NCBI GenBank assembly: GCA_022820435.1
Contig: JAJEFL010000060.1
Coordinates: forward strand, 1 to 42,611
Length of the DNA stretch: 42,611 bases
From: Bin80 sp022820435
GTDB taxonomy: Bacteria; Bacteroidota; Rhodothermia; Rhodothermales; Bin80
Direction: 5' to 3'
Position 1 is the stretch's first letter, and each line of letters starts with the position of its first letter. The notes beneath the pieces were generated by a model. It searched no databases. It saw nothing but the letters and a program-made list of their open reading frames with translations, and had not been told where the DNA came from. Below are positions 19,801 to 27,889 of the stretch, one piece after another. The position numbers and the translations under genes are program-made.

Positions 19801-20087
19801 GTCATGATCCCTTCGCTGACCGTGATCGTCCGGACCTGCTCCACAAAACCGATGTAACGAGCGGTTAACTCCAGGACCTGCCCGACATTTTCGGCAGGAA
19901 GCTGAAATGAGAACTCCCCGTCAATATCCGTGGAGGCACCGATCACCAGCGACTCAACGAGCACATTCGCTCCAATGAGCGGCTCACCCGTGTCATCGGT
20001 GACTGTACCGGAAATGATGCTCTGAGCATTTGCCAATCCAGGCAGCAGCAAGATGCAGAAAGCGAGAGAAAAAAATCTTTTCGTCAT
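16884..20087 (-). CDS. SusC/RagA-family TonB-dependent outer-membrane transporter
   Basis: 1067 residues from the ATG at 20087 (MTKRFFSLAFCILLLPGLANAQ is the signal peptide). The open frame extends 51 codons further upstream, but that part lacks a signal sequence and covers the promoter. After the signal come a CarboxypepD_reg-like beta domain (ISGTVTDDTGEPLIGANV, about 22-100), the plug (DDVVVTGVAEATPKK, VRLRGTTSITGSNQPLYIVDG, SSLYGSRAQNGVINITTKRG), and a long barrel ending in an aromatic residue (FRTIRAKLEFQF). SusC proteins import ligands captured by SusD using TonB-ExbBD energy. The stop codon abuts an alternative susD ATG. This is the first gene of the long minus-strand operon; no sigma/anti-sigma regulator or hybrid two-component gene lies beside it. 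Confidence 0.95.
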   Translation of the reverse strand: MTKRFFSLAFCILLLPGLANAQSIISGTVTDDTGEPLIGANVLVESLVIGASTDIDGEFSFQLPAENVGQVLELTARYIGFVEQVRTITVSEGIMTEDFVLEVDFLQLDDVVVTGVAEATPKKKLAFTVSQVDSEDITLAPASNPVASIQGKVAGVAVQASSGAPGDAVNVRLRGTTSITGSNQPLYIVDGVVLGQNQVDIDALDVENIEIVKGAAASSLYGSRAQNGVINITTKRGSSTPLNQTRVTVRNEFGFSSVAKTLQANTSHDYQVDASGNILNSAGEVNNCETCLPNGYGPGAAQETNPHGAAFFDKPYQGTLYNAFEEFFDPGNTWTNYVGVTQNSSKTNFLASFTNVVEQGAIKGLEGLERKSIRVNLDHRIRPNLNLSTSGFYSNSTNDNINSDLNSNSFFNPFFGLMFTSPLVNLGARDEQGNLKIQADPLSVEENPVYIIENTDIKNDRSRLLGNFRARWSPFEWVDLEGNFSYDRSDRDEIEFADIGFESIGTSSINLGRVERVNVLAEAINYDVTASFRKRFGDFTTRGQLKAQIEDFDDHYEYVVGFNLVTAGILDLSNVKRFAEDDSGERYIGSDRRTVRSEGYYATAGMDYQDKYIADIFFRYDGSSLFGSEERWQPYFRASGAWRVSEETFWPADNPISELKLRASIGTAGGRPRFEAQYEVLSLGDGQLSKSRLGNVSLKPELQTEMEFGLDMGVLDRIFVELVYANTTVEDLLIATPLPGYTGFGSQWRNAGNLSSNTFEASVNASVYSSRDMSLEMGVIFDRTRQEITEFESNPYLGGPRGLFYFRNGETLGAMYGAKLIRDLADLPSDVDASFFDVNDDGYVVAVGQGNTYSSGAGPDGTLGGEDDLWGTTVEVGDASYGWGLPIKYYDEENETDQVQIGNTLPSFNVGFNTTFRYKGVHLYMLWGAQIGGDVYNATKQWGYRDGRNSDQDQRGKEESMKKSTVYYAALYNTNSLVNHFVEDGSYLKLRELSLGYTLNRQQLSRVFGNVLHSLSASIIGRNLLTFSSYSGFDPEVGDGDDPTLYRVDNYSYPPFRTIRAKLEFQF

Positions 20088-20161
20088 GAGATCTTCAGTA
20101 TTTATGAGTGGAATCTTCCACGATGAAGCCCAAAAAGGGACCATCTGGAAGGATTTAATGG

Positions 20162-20169
20162 CAAAGATA
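20162..20169 (-). promoter_or_regulatory. Bacteroidota-type -7 element of susC promoter
   Basis: The minus strand reads TATCTTTG, an exact match to the TAnnTTTG -7 consensus of Bacteroidota primary sigma factors, 75 bp ahead of the susC ATG at 20087. Transcription would start about 5-8 nt further on, giving a leader of ~70 nt. A TTG lies upstream, but at a shorter spacing than usual (12 nt). This placement also argues against the longer upstream reading of susC. Confidence 0.5.
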
Positions 20170-20297
20170 CGAACTTCTGAACAATTATGCACAGTACATC
20201 GCACTTTGGGTTGATCTATCTGCGTTCCCTGATGTTCCATCCCCCGACAGGGACACAGCAGAAACCTGCAGGCAAACCCATCCAGAGTCCGAAAGGA

Positions 20298-20396
20298 CTG
20301 TAACGCCGTTCGTCAAAAACCGCACAAAACGTATCTGGTTACTACTGTCCCAGGATTGCTCAGGTGCGCCTTTCATGTTACGAGACGGCGTTACAG
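20298..20396. repeat. 12-bp perfect inverted repeat, arms 75 bp apart
   Basis: CTGTAACGCCGT at 20298-20309 is the exact reverse complement of ACGGCGTTACAG at 20385-20396. It lies in the non-coding gap between divergent susC and recJ, outside the susC promoter. It could be the ends of a tiny mobile remnant, a long-loop RNA hairpin, or paired regulator sites. No target-site duplication is evident. Confidence 0.5.
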
Positions 20397-20420
20397 ATCC
20401 CTGCCGTTCTCTGTATCCTA

Positions 20421-20807
20421 TCCATGCACGCAGGTTGAACAGGTGCGGAATGCAAAACGTTCCCTTCGGTTCAGGGCATGGTACCGCAAGGCGTTTGTTG
20501 CGCCATGGCCCTTCCATTGATTTTTCAGCAGATTGAGCACCGGCACAAATTCAAGGACAGTGACCAGCCCGGCAGAAGGGCACCGTCCGGCGTTGCAGGG
20601 TTTGGTTGACTGCTTGAAAATCCCCCTTCATCCCTTTGGCGAATCGTCTCAGATCTTCTCCATCGCCTTCTCGTCTTTGGCCGCTTTCTTCGGACCGCGC
20701 CGCAGAATCAGCCGACGGCCTCCAAGTTTCTGTTCCGCCACCTTCCGAGCGGTGGATTGGGTCGTCCAGAATTGTTCTTGCGTGCCTCCCCCCTGATGTA
20801 CCTTTGT
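20421..20807 (-). pseudogene. Possible decayed protein-coding remnant
   Basis: In one minus-strand frame two protein-like blocks are separated by TGA stops. The first is 20652-20807 (52 codons, containing QEQFWTTQST and KVAEQKLGGRRLILRRG). The second is 20421-20627 (69 codons, containing LVTVLEFVPVLNLLKNQW and LRYHALNRRERFAF). The composition looks more like real protein than a random antisense frame, but I cannot name a family. A worn-out transposase is one guess. There is no start codon or intact frame. Confidence 0.22.
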
Positions 20808-21097
20808 TCATGGACACCAGACGCGCCGCCAGACTTTGGTTAACGGGCAGGATTCCGCGCACCTGTTTTTGACTGGACAGGGACCGCCATTTTCGGCCGC
20901 AGCCACCATTCTGAAAAATTCCGCCGCTGCAGGCTCCTGTCGGCCATCTGGCCAGATTTGATCTCTGGAAATGGATATAAAGACCGCCCACGAGCAGCGA
21001 AATTTGTACGAGTCACTTCAAAATTGACACGTTATCACGGGGAATAACCCGCGGATCAGTCGTATATTGGAGTTCCTACTGAAAAGCCTGTTACTTC

Positions 21098-22837
21098 ATG
21101 CAATGGACTGAGCGTCCCATCAAAAATTCTGCGGTTGTGCGGACCCTCGGCGAGGAGTTGAATTCGCTGCCCGAACCGCTGACGCGTTTCCTTGTCCTGC
21201 GCGGCATTGACTCACTGGATGCCGCACGGGATTACTTTCGGGCAACCAGAGAGAATCTGACAGATCCCCGCCTGCTGGCGGAGGTGGACCTGGCGGCAGA
21301 ACGGATTGCCCGCGCCATCACGGAAAAGGAGAAGGTGCTGGTCTACGGCGACTTTGATGCGGATGGGGTCACCTCTACGGCGCTCCTGCTGCAATTTCTG
21401 CAATCCCACGGAGTTGCAACCGAATCCTATATTCCGCATCGGCAGGAAGAAAATCATGGGTTTCATGCAAGCGGAGCAGACTTGGCACACGCAAAGGAAT
21501 GCTCCCTGATCATTGTCGCCGACTGTGGCACCAACGATGAAGAAACCGCACAGAAAGTACAGGAGGCCGGGATAGATCTCATTATCTGCGACCATCATGA
21601 AAATGAGGGCAAATCCCCCGTCTGCCGCGCACATGTAAACCCCAACCGGAAAGAGTGCACCTACCCGCTAAAAGATATTTCTGCCTGTGCGCTGGCCTAC
21701 AAGATGATCCAGGTCACCCTTGAGGTGCTCGGCAGGCCCGCCCATCCTGGAGATGACTACCTTGGACTGGTTGCCATCTCCACGGTGTGTGATGTCATGC
21801 CACTGATCGGAGAAAACCGCATCCTGGTACGGGAGGGATTAAGCCTGCTTCGCACATCAAAGCACCCCGGGCTTACCTCTCTGATGTCTGTTTCAAGACG
21901 CAATCAGGAGTATCTGACCTCTTCCGACATCGGAATGCAGCTGGGCCCCCGGCTCAATGCGGCCGGGCGGCTGGCCCATGCAGACGAAGCGCTGGCACTG
22001 CTGATGACAGAGACGGAAGAGGAGGCAAAGGAACTCGCCAAGCGGCTTGACGAACTCAATAAGTCCAGAAAAGCGCGTGCAGCAGAACTGCGCCCGGTGG
22101 CCGGCAAACTTGCCCGAACACAATTGGCCGGAGAGCACACCGGCGCTCTGGTGCTCTACCATCCGGACTGGCATCCCGGCATCCTGGGATCCGCCGCATC
22201 CCAAATGGTCCAGGAGTTCACCCGCCCCGCGGTGATGCTGACCGATGTCCCCAATTCGGACGGGGAAGATGTGTTCGGAAGTGTACGCACCTGGGGCGAT
22301 ATACATATCCTGAAAGCCCTGACCGGCTGTCAGGATCTGCTGACCCATTTTGGAGGCCATGCAAAAGCGGCAGGTCTCACGCTCAAAAAAGAAAACATCC
22401 CCCTCCTGAAGGCACGGCTCAACACCGAAGTGCTCACTCAGATGGGCGATCAGCAGTTCGAGGCCTCTCTTGAATATGATGCCAAATTACTCATGGAGAC
22501 GATCCCGGGGAAATTTGAACGTGTCCTTAAGATGTGTCAGCCCTTTGGCAAAGGGAATGAGGCCCCCCTCTTTCTTATGGAAGACCTGCGCCCGCTGTCA
22601 GTCCGCCTGCTAAGTGGCGGGCATCACCTGAAAATGAACCTGCGGGACCCGAATTCGTCCACAACCATGGATGCCATCGGCTTCCGGCAGGGGCAGCACT
22701 ACACCACCGCAGAGGAAGCCCGCGTACAAAAGACGGGCATTGACATCCTCTGCTATGTAGAAGAGAACCGATGGAACGGACGGGTTACCACTCAACTCCG
22801 CATTGAAGCACTCCGTGCACATCCCCAGTCATCATGA
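21098..22837 (+). CDS. recJ: Single-stranded-DNA-specific 5'-3' exonuclease RecJ
   Basis: 579 residues, the usual bacterial RecJ length. It degrades single-stranded DNA 5' to 3' in RecF-pathway recombination and mismatch/base-excision repair. The DHH domain is complete: YGDFDADGVTSTALL (Asp85, Asp87, Asp89), VADCGTND (Asp142) and CDHHEN (Asp165-His166-His167) supply the Mn2+ ligands, followed by the conserved AGRLAHADEAL. The DHHA1 domain is seen as HPDWHPGILGSAASQ and THFGGHAKAAGLTL, followed by an OB-like C-terminal part. The ATG at 21098 is kept because the N-terminal segment fits other RecJ proteins. Its stop overlaps the next gene's start (ATGA), implying translational coupling to a secreted peptidase. 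Confidence 0.95.
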   Translation: MQWTERPIKNSAVVRTLGEELNSLPEPLTRFLVLRGIDSLDAARDYFRATRENLTDPRLLAEVDLAAERIARAITEKEKVLVYGDFDADGVTSTALLLQFLQSHGVATESYIPHRQEENHGFHASGADLAHAKECSLIIVADCGTNDEETAQKVQEAGIDLIICDHHENEGKSPVCRAHVNPNRKECTYPLKDISACALAYKMIQVTLEVLGRPAHPGDDYLGLVAISTVCDVMPLIGENRILVREGLSLLRTSKHPGLTSLMSVSRRNQEYLTSSDIGMQLGPRLNAAGRLAHADEALALLMTETEEEAKELAKRLDELNKSRKARAAELRPVAGKLARTQLAGEHTGALVLYHPDWHPGILGSAASQMVQEFTRPAVMLTDVPNSDGEDVFGSVRTWGDIHILKALTGCQDLLTHFGGHAKAAGLTLKKENIPLLKARLNTEVLTQMGDQQFEASLEYDAKLLMETIPGKFERVLKMCQPFGKGNEAPLFLMEDLRPLSVRLLSGGHHLKMNLRDPNSSTTMDAIGFRQGQHYTTAEEARVQKTGIDILCYVEENRWNGRVTTQLRIEALRAHPQSS

Positions 22838-25347
22838 GAATTCCTGTCTATTTTCTGCTGACGGCTTCTTTTGCCTGCTCTGCCGAAGCGCAGCTCCCCG
22901 GCCCGGCTGAGTTTCTGGGCTATACATCTGGAGCGGACTTTACACCCCATCACCGGGTCACGGATTATGTCCGCCATATCGCAGACAATTCAGAAAATGT
23001 AATCCATGTTGAATATGGTCACACGTACGAAGGCCGCCTGCTGCAATACGTGATCATCTCTTCTGCGAACAATCTTGCAAATCTTGAAGAAATTCGTACA
23101 GCAAACCTCCAGCACACCGGAATCCTGGAAGGAACCCCGGATCGGAAGATCCCCGTACTGGTCTGGCTCAGTTATAACGTTCACGGGAATGAATCCGTGG
23201 GCACCGAAGCTGCTCTGGAAGTCATTCATACACTGGCCAGCAGCACAGACAGTACGATCTCTGCATGGCTCGAAAACACCATCGTTATTATTGATCCATG
23301 CCTCAACCCGGATGGGCGGGACCGCTATGTTCATTTTTACCGGCAGACACGGGGGCAAACGCCAAATGTTCATGAAGAAGCCCGTGAACACGCAGAGCCA
23401 TGGCCCGGTGGGCGAACCAACCACTACTACTTTGACCTGAACCGGGACTGGGTCTGGGGGACTCAGTCTGAAACACGTCAGCGATTGCCACACTACAATC
23501 GCTGGATGCCCCATGTCCATGTGGACTTCCATGAACAGGGGGTAAACAGCCCCTACTATTTCGCTCCCGCTGCTATCCCGTACCACAGGTATATCACACC
23601 ATGGCAGCGTGAACTTCAGGACATGATGGGTGCCAATCATGCCCGATACTTTGATGAACAGGGGTGGCTGTTCTTTACCAGACAGGTGTTTGACCTGTTC
23701 TATCCCGGCTATGGGGACACATGGCCCATCTTCAACGGCGCAATCGGAATGACGTACGAACAGGCGGGATCCGGACGCGCCGGACTGGGGATCCTTACCG
23801 CAGAGGGAGATACCCTGACGCTCACGGACCGGATTGCACACCACTATGCCACAAGCCTCTCTACCATTGAGGTGGCTGCAAATGAGCGGGAGCGGATTGT
23901 AGATGAGTTTGCCCGGTATTTTAGCCCTGCAACGGTTCATCCTCCCGGAACCCCCGCCGCGTACCTGATCCGCCATGCAGATCAGGAAGATCAAGTCCGC
24001 ACTATCTCAAGCCATCTGGACCTGCTCGGGATCACCTACGGCTTTGCCGCCGCCACCGGCAGACGAGACGCGTTTGCCTATTCCACAGGACTCCAGGAAG
24101 AACTGCAAATTGAACCTGGAGATCTTGTCGTTCCGGTTGCGCAGGCGAAAGGGGTGCTGACCCGCGTCCTGTTTGAGCCGGAGCCGGAACTGGAAGACTC
24201 CCTCACGTACGACATTACAGCCTGGGCCCTGCCGTATATCTATGGTGTGGAAGCCTATGCACTCAATCACGAAGTCGCCTGGGATACCACTGTACCCGCA
24301 CCACCACGCCCTGTACCCCCGTCTGCCCCCGCTGCTTATCTCGCAGAATGGAAGAGTTTTGAGGATGCGCGGCTGCTTGCAGATCTGCTGCAGAGAGGTG
24401 TGAACGTGCGCTACACCGAAATCCCGTTCACCATTCATGACCAATCCTATGACGCAGGAACCCTGATCATGACACGCGGAGGTGCCGGGGCAGCCTTTGA
24501 TTCTCTCGTCATTCAGAGTGCACGCCGCACCAGACAGCCGGTGGATGCCGTCACGACAACCCGCGTCACCGAAGGGGGTGACTTTGGTTCCGGGGATGTC
24601 GTTTTCATCCATGCTCCGCGCGTTGCCATCGTTGCAGGTGCACCGATCAGCCCCTACAGTCTTGGACCATTGTGGCATTTCTTTGATGAACAGCTGGAAT
24701 ACCCGGTCACCCTGATTGATCACGATGATTTCGCCCGCCTTCCGCTCACCGGATACGATGTGATCATCCTGCCCTCCGGCAGCTATGGTGACGTATTGGA
24801 CGAGTCCCGGCTGGAAGAGGTTCATGACTGGATCCGGGATGGCGGGCGGCTGATCGCCATGGAAAGGGCGGCGGCGTTCCTTGCGGGCAAGGACGGGTTC
24901 GGTTTACAGCGTAAGTCAGACGGGGACGAGGACACCGATTCCCTGAACACCCAGCGCCGACCCTATGCCGAGCGTGACCGCCACGAGATCACACAGGACA
25001 TCCCGGGGGCCATCTTCCGTACAGAACTGGACACGACCCATCCGCTGGCGTTTGGGTATCCGCGGGATTATTTCACCTTGAAGGTCAGCCCGCGTGCATT
25101 TTCGTGGCTGGAAGACGGATGGAATGTCGGAGTCCTCAGGGAAAACAGCCTTGTGGCAGGCTTTGCAGGTGCACAGGCACTTGGACCTCTGGAGGAATCC
25201 CTGATCCTGGGAATGGAATCCATCGGGAGGGGCGAGGTGATTTATTTTATTGACAACCCCATTTTTCGCGGCTTCCACTACCACGGAAGGCTCTTGCTGG
25301 CAAACGCCGTTTTTCTGGCAGGACAGCGCAGCGCAGCGGCATTCTAA
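22834..25347 (+). CDS. Secreted M14-family zinc metallopeptidase
   Basis: 837 residues with a Sec signal peptide (MRIPVYFLLTASFACSAEAQ). The peptidase M14 (zinc carboxypeptidase) domain covers about residues 35-340. Zn ligands are His117 and Glu120 in YNVHGNES and His233 in VDFHEQG. The substrate-binding NPDGRDR and FDLNRDW motifs are present, and Glu309 in MTYEQAG is the likely general base. The ~500-residue C-terminal extension contains a Rossmann/flavodoxin-like segment (YDVIILPSGSYGDVLDESRLEEVHDWIRDGGRLI split over 770-850 of the gene's later third) resembling the glutamine-amidotransferase-like domain found in many large M14 proteins. Likely periplasmic or extracellular degradation of peptides or peptidoglycan fragments. 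It overlaps recJ by 4 bp and the next gene follows after 6 bp. Confidence 0.9.
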   Translation: MRIPVYFLLTASFACSAEAQLPGPAEFLGYTSGADFTPHHRVTDYVRHIADNSENVIHVEYGHTYEGRLLQYVIISSANNLANLEEIRTANLQHTGILEGTPDRKIPVLVWLSYNVHGNESVGTEAALEVIHTLASSTDSTISAWLENTIVIIDPCLNPDGRDRYVHFYRQTRGQTPNVHEEAREHAEPWPGGRTNHYYFDLNRDWVWGTQSETRQRLPHYNRWMPHVHVDFHEQGVNSPYYFAPAAIPYHRYITPWQRELQDMMGANHARYFDEQGWLFFTRQVFDLFYPGYGDTWPIFNGAIGMTYEQAGSGRAGLGILTAEGDTLTLTDRIAHHYATSLSTIEVAANERERIVDEFARYFSPATVHPPGTPAAYLIRHADQEDQVRTISSHLDLLGITYGFAAATGRRDAFAYSTGLQEELQIEPGDLVVPVAQAKGVLTRVLFEPEPELEDSLTYDITAWALPYIYGVEAYALNHEVAWDTTVPAPPRPVPPSAPAAYLAEWKSFEDARLLADLLQRGVNVRYTEIPFTIHDQSYDAGTLIMTRGGAGAAFDSLVIQSARRTRQPVDAVTTTRVTEGGDFGSGDVVFIHAPRVAIVAGAPISPYSLGPLWHFFDEQLEYPVTLIDHDDFARLPLTGYDVIILPSGSYGDVLDESRLEEVHDWIRDGGRLIAMERAAAFLAGKDGFGLQRKSDGDEDTDSLNTQRRPYAERDRHEITQDIPGAIFRTELDTTHPLAFGYPRDYFTLKVSPRAFSWLEDGWNVGVLRENSLVAGFAGAQALGPLEESLILGMESIGRGEVIYFIDNPIFRGFHYHGRLLLANAVFLAGQRSAAAF

Positions 25348-25353
25348 AGAAAG

Positions 25354-26946
25354 ATGACACGCGGGTGCATTGTTCTGTGCTTGCTTCTGAGTTGTATGTG
25401 CACTGATCGTGCATACGGCCAGACTCCTCCACTCAAAGGAGTGGTCTGGGATGCACCTGCGCCTCCGACGGTTCAGGACCTTCTGGAAATCCGCGCGGCC
25501 GGCGTAGAAGCCGTCCGCCTGCCCCTCATTACAGAAACCAACCTGCTCCGTGTGGCGGATACTCTCGGACTGCAGTTGTTCCAGGATCTACCTGTCCATT
25601 TCCTGCCTGCACCTGCCCTTCTTGACACGCTTGCGTATGCGAAAAGCCAGTTAAACCTTGCCCGCCAGAACTATCACCTGTACCCGTCCGCCCATCATTA
25701 TGGAGTCTCAACCAAAAGCGATACCAGCGATCCGCAGGCCTGCGAGTATTTTCGCGAACTCGCTGCACTAGCACCGGAACTTACACTCTACTACACATCC
25801 GCGTTCATCGTCAATGACCGATGTTCTTCTTTGGTTGATCTGGTTCTGCTGGACCTGCGCAAAGAATCTGACCCTGCAGCCGCGCTAGAGGATTGGAGTC
25901 ACCCCGCGCCGGTTGGTATTGCGAGCGTTGGACAGAAGGTTGATCCCGCCGAATTTGGTCTGTACCGGCCCCACTCGCCAGAATCACAGGCCCGCTTTCT
26001 GGAAAATCATCTGCCGCGACTGCTTGAAAGTCGTGTACGCGTTATTTTCGTTTACCGGTGGCAGGATAGCGGCACTGCCTCGCCCCAATGGGGGCTGACG
26101 GATGCATCAGGCCGGGCACGGCCCGCGCTCAATGTACTGCGGGGGATCTATAAGGATACGCAGCAGATGTTTGCATTTAACTTTGGAGACCGGCCTCGCC
26201 GGGGCACTCCCTGGCCACTGATCCTAAGCTGGATCACCTGCCTGCTCATCGCCCTCTTGAGCCTGTGGTATAACCGGTTTTCTGACCTGATGTGGAAGTA
26301 TATCGTGAATCCATACATCAACATGGACACACTTTACCGCAAAAGTGTGCTTCCACCGGATGTCTCACTGCTTTATGTTATTGCGCAGGGGATTCTGCTC
26401 TCTGCCGTGGTCGTGGTTTTAGTTGAGGCCTTTCATGACCTCCGTCTGACTGAGGCAATTGCTGCACGAATGAGTCCTTATCTCCTTGAACAGATTTCAA
26501 ATCTGACCGCCAACTACTACCTCCTGATTCTCGTTGTGGTTGCGGTCTATCTGATCATTAACCTGATTTCCTACTCAATCGCTGCATTAATTGCACAGCA
26601 TCTGCAGGGAATCCCGGCGGAGCATTTTTTCACCATCAACGCCATGAACCATACCCCGCTGGGGGCAATGCTGCCGCTGACCATGATTGCCCCGGGACTC
26701 AATCACGGACAATCTGAGATACTGGCTCCACTTCTTGCCTGCAGTTGGGTTTTCCTGAGTGCCTACTGTATCATTCGCGGTGTGCGAAGTTTTACGACCC
26801 TGACCCGCGGCGGACTGTTCAACAGCGGAACCTTCGGTCTGGTCTCTGTCCCCTTGCTGCTTCTTGCAGGCTTCACGCTGGCACTCTTCCTCCCATACAC
26901 CCGGGAGTACATCATCTTCTGGTGGAACCTGATCTTCAGGGCGTAG
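25354..26946 (+). CDS. Hybrid protein: signal peptide, TIM-barrel-like domain, multi-span membrane domain
   Basis: 530 residues. A signal peptide (about 1-22) precedes a periplasmic domain (25-270) that resembles the barrel of GH2/GH5-type glycosidases: LKGVVWDAP, AGVEAVRLPL, VIFVYRWQDSG, and WGLTDASGRARPALNVL, the typical end of such barrels. I see no convincing catalytic Glu pair, so it may be non-catalytic. The C-terminal half has five or six membrane helices (about 286-305, 338-360, 388-415, 433-448, 455-474, 493-514) and somewhat resembles Yip1-like membrane domains. It follows the M14 gene after 6 bp and its tail overlaps the convergent glycosyltransferase gene by 11 bp. A sensor or anchor recognising saccharides is a guess; I do not know a characterised homologue. 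Confidence 0.75.
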   Translation: MTRGCIVLCLLLSCMCTDRAYGQTPPLKGVVWDAPAPPTVQDLLEIRAAGVEAVRLPLITETNLLRVADTLGLQLFQDLPVHFLPAPALLDTLAYAKSQLNLARQNYHLYPSAHHYGVSTKSDTSDPQACEYFRELAALAPELTLYYTSAFIVNDRCSSLVDLVLLDLRKESDPAAALEDWSHPAPVGIASVGQKVDPAEFGLYRPHSPESQARFLENHLPRLLESRVRVIFVYRWQDSGTASPQWGLTDASGRARPALNVLRGIYKDTQQMFAFNFGDRPRRGTPWPLILSWITCLLIALLSLWYNRFSDLMWKYIVNPYINMDTLYRKSVLPPDVSLLYVIAQGILLSAVVVVLVEAFHDLRLTEAIAARMSPYLLEQISNLTANYYLLILVVVAVYLIINLISYSIAALIAQHLQGIPAEHFFTINAMNHTPLGAMLPLTMIAPGLNHGQSEILAPLLACSWVFLSAYCIIRGVRSFTTLTRGGLFNSGTFGLVSVPLLLLAGFTLALFLPYTREYIIFWWNLIFRA

Positions 26947-27889
26947 CCGAGCCCGTCAATTCCGCCCACACGCAATCTGCAAAATCATAGAACGGCTGCT
27001 TTGCGTGAAACCAGCCAAAATGCAGAACAAACGGGGTCACCTTCAGCCGGTCACGTTTTCGGAGTACCGTCGTGGCCAGCCGCATACAGAATGTTCGAAT
27101 CCGGGGATTCTTGATCCCCCGGATTTCATAAATAAAGCGATCCGTATAATAATCACACAGGATCCGTTCAAATGTATCTGTGTGCTCGGTCATGCCCCGA
27201 ATATAATCCAGTTGAGGACTGTTTGCCCCCTGATACCAATGATAGACGGGGAGTCCCATACGACTCATCGCCATCGCCAGACTCCATTCGCAGGACTCTT
27301 CCGTACGTCCTTCCAGGAGCCTTGTACGGAAATGCGTTTCCGAGGCACGCGTATGAAACTCCGCTGCCAATGCACATACGGACTGCGTGACTTTTGTGTC
27401 TGCCGCATACATCATGCCCGCCTGTACACGAGGCAGATGCGTCAATCCGAAACGCTTCAGTGTGCGCCGGCGGCGATTGAGAAAAAACTCTAGAATGACA
27501 CCGGCATTCTTTGGACCGCCAAAATAAAAATCGGCCCGCTCAAGTCCAGTTGCAGTAAAGGGATAGACCGAGAGCTGGGTCCAGAGGGAGTCAGGATTCC
27601 GGCACCAGATCATGTCACTGTCCACATAGAGACTACGCTCCCACGGCTTGAATTCGTGGAGGTGATGTTTAAATCCGTTGATGGAGCAATTTCTGTCCGG
27701 CAGTTTCTTCACAAGCGTGAAGATGTCCATCAGACCATTACGCCGAAGAAGTTCAGTATGTGCGTCTGTGCAATAGAGCGCTACGGGGCGCACATTGTCA
27801 TAGCGGCGGAGGGTCGTAACCGAAGCAATTGCATGCCGCAAATACGCCTCCTTCCCGTAGGTATGCAGAACGTATCCTTCTGTTGTCAC
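26936..27889 (-). CDS. Glycosyltransferase-like protein (GT-A fold, DxD)
   Basis: 317 residues. Beginning VTTEGYVLHTYG, it shows the GT-A layout: an N-terminal strand, RHAIASVTTLRRYDNVRPVALYC, then LYVDSDMIW with Asp90-Ser91-Asp92 as the metal/nucleotide-sugar-binding DxD, followed by an acceptor region (GGPKNAGVILEF, QAGMMYAAD). No signal peptide, so cytoplasmic. It may be GT8- or glycogenin-like, transferring a sugar to envelope polysaccharide; donor and acceptor are unknown. The start codon is GTG at 27889: a TAA stop lies five codons upstream in frame and no ATG fits before the first conserved strand. It is monocistronic and converges on the TIM-barrel/membrane gene with an 11-bp overlap. 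Confidence 0.75.
   Translation of the reverse strand: MTTEGYVLHTYGKEAYLRHAIASVTTLRRYDNVRPVALYCTDAHTELLRRNGLMDIFTLVKKLPDRNCSINGFKHHLHEFKPWERSLYVDSDMIWCRNPDSLWTQLSVYPFTATGLERADFYFGGPKNAGVILEFFLNRRRRTLKRFGLTHLPRVQAGMMYAADTKVTQSVCALAAEFHTRASETHFRTRLLEGRTEESCEWSLAMAMSRMGLPVYHWYQGANSPQLDYIRGMTEHTDTFERILCDYYTDRFIYEIRGIKNPRIRTFCMRLATTVLRKRDRLKVTPFVLHFGWFHAKQPFYDFADCVWAELTGSATP

Larger units (their letters stand above)
20088..21097. other. ~1 kb intergenic region between divergent susC and recJ
   Basis: Holds the susC -7 element (20162-20169), the 12-bp inverted repeat (20298-20396) and the possible decayed remnant (20421-20807). Directly before recJ there is TTGACA at 21024-21029 and TATATT at 21063-21068, but their spacing does not make a standard promoter. 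No RNA gene is recognisable. Confidence 0.6.

Noticed and set aside
20088..20240. Longer susC start at 20240
   Set aside because: The extra 51 residues have no signal peptide, while MTKRFF at 20087 begins a textbook one, and the promoter element falls within the extension.
21024..21068. TTGACA plus TATATT as a recJ promoter
   Set aside because: The spacing is 33 bp, far beyond a working sigma-70 promoter, and TATATTGG has no matching -33 element at the right distance.
22990..23994. Minus-strand frame of 334 codons inside the M14 peptidase gene
   Set aside because: Antisense to a gene with all catalytic residues; Cys- and Arg-rich translation without a recognisable domain.
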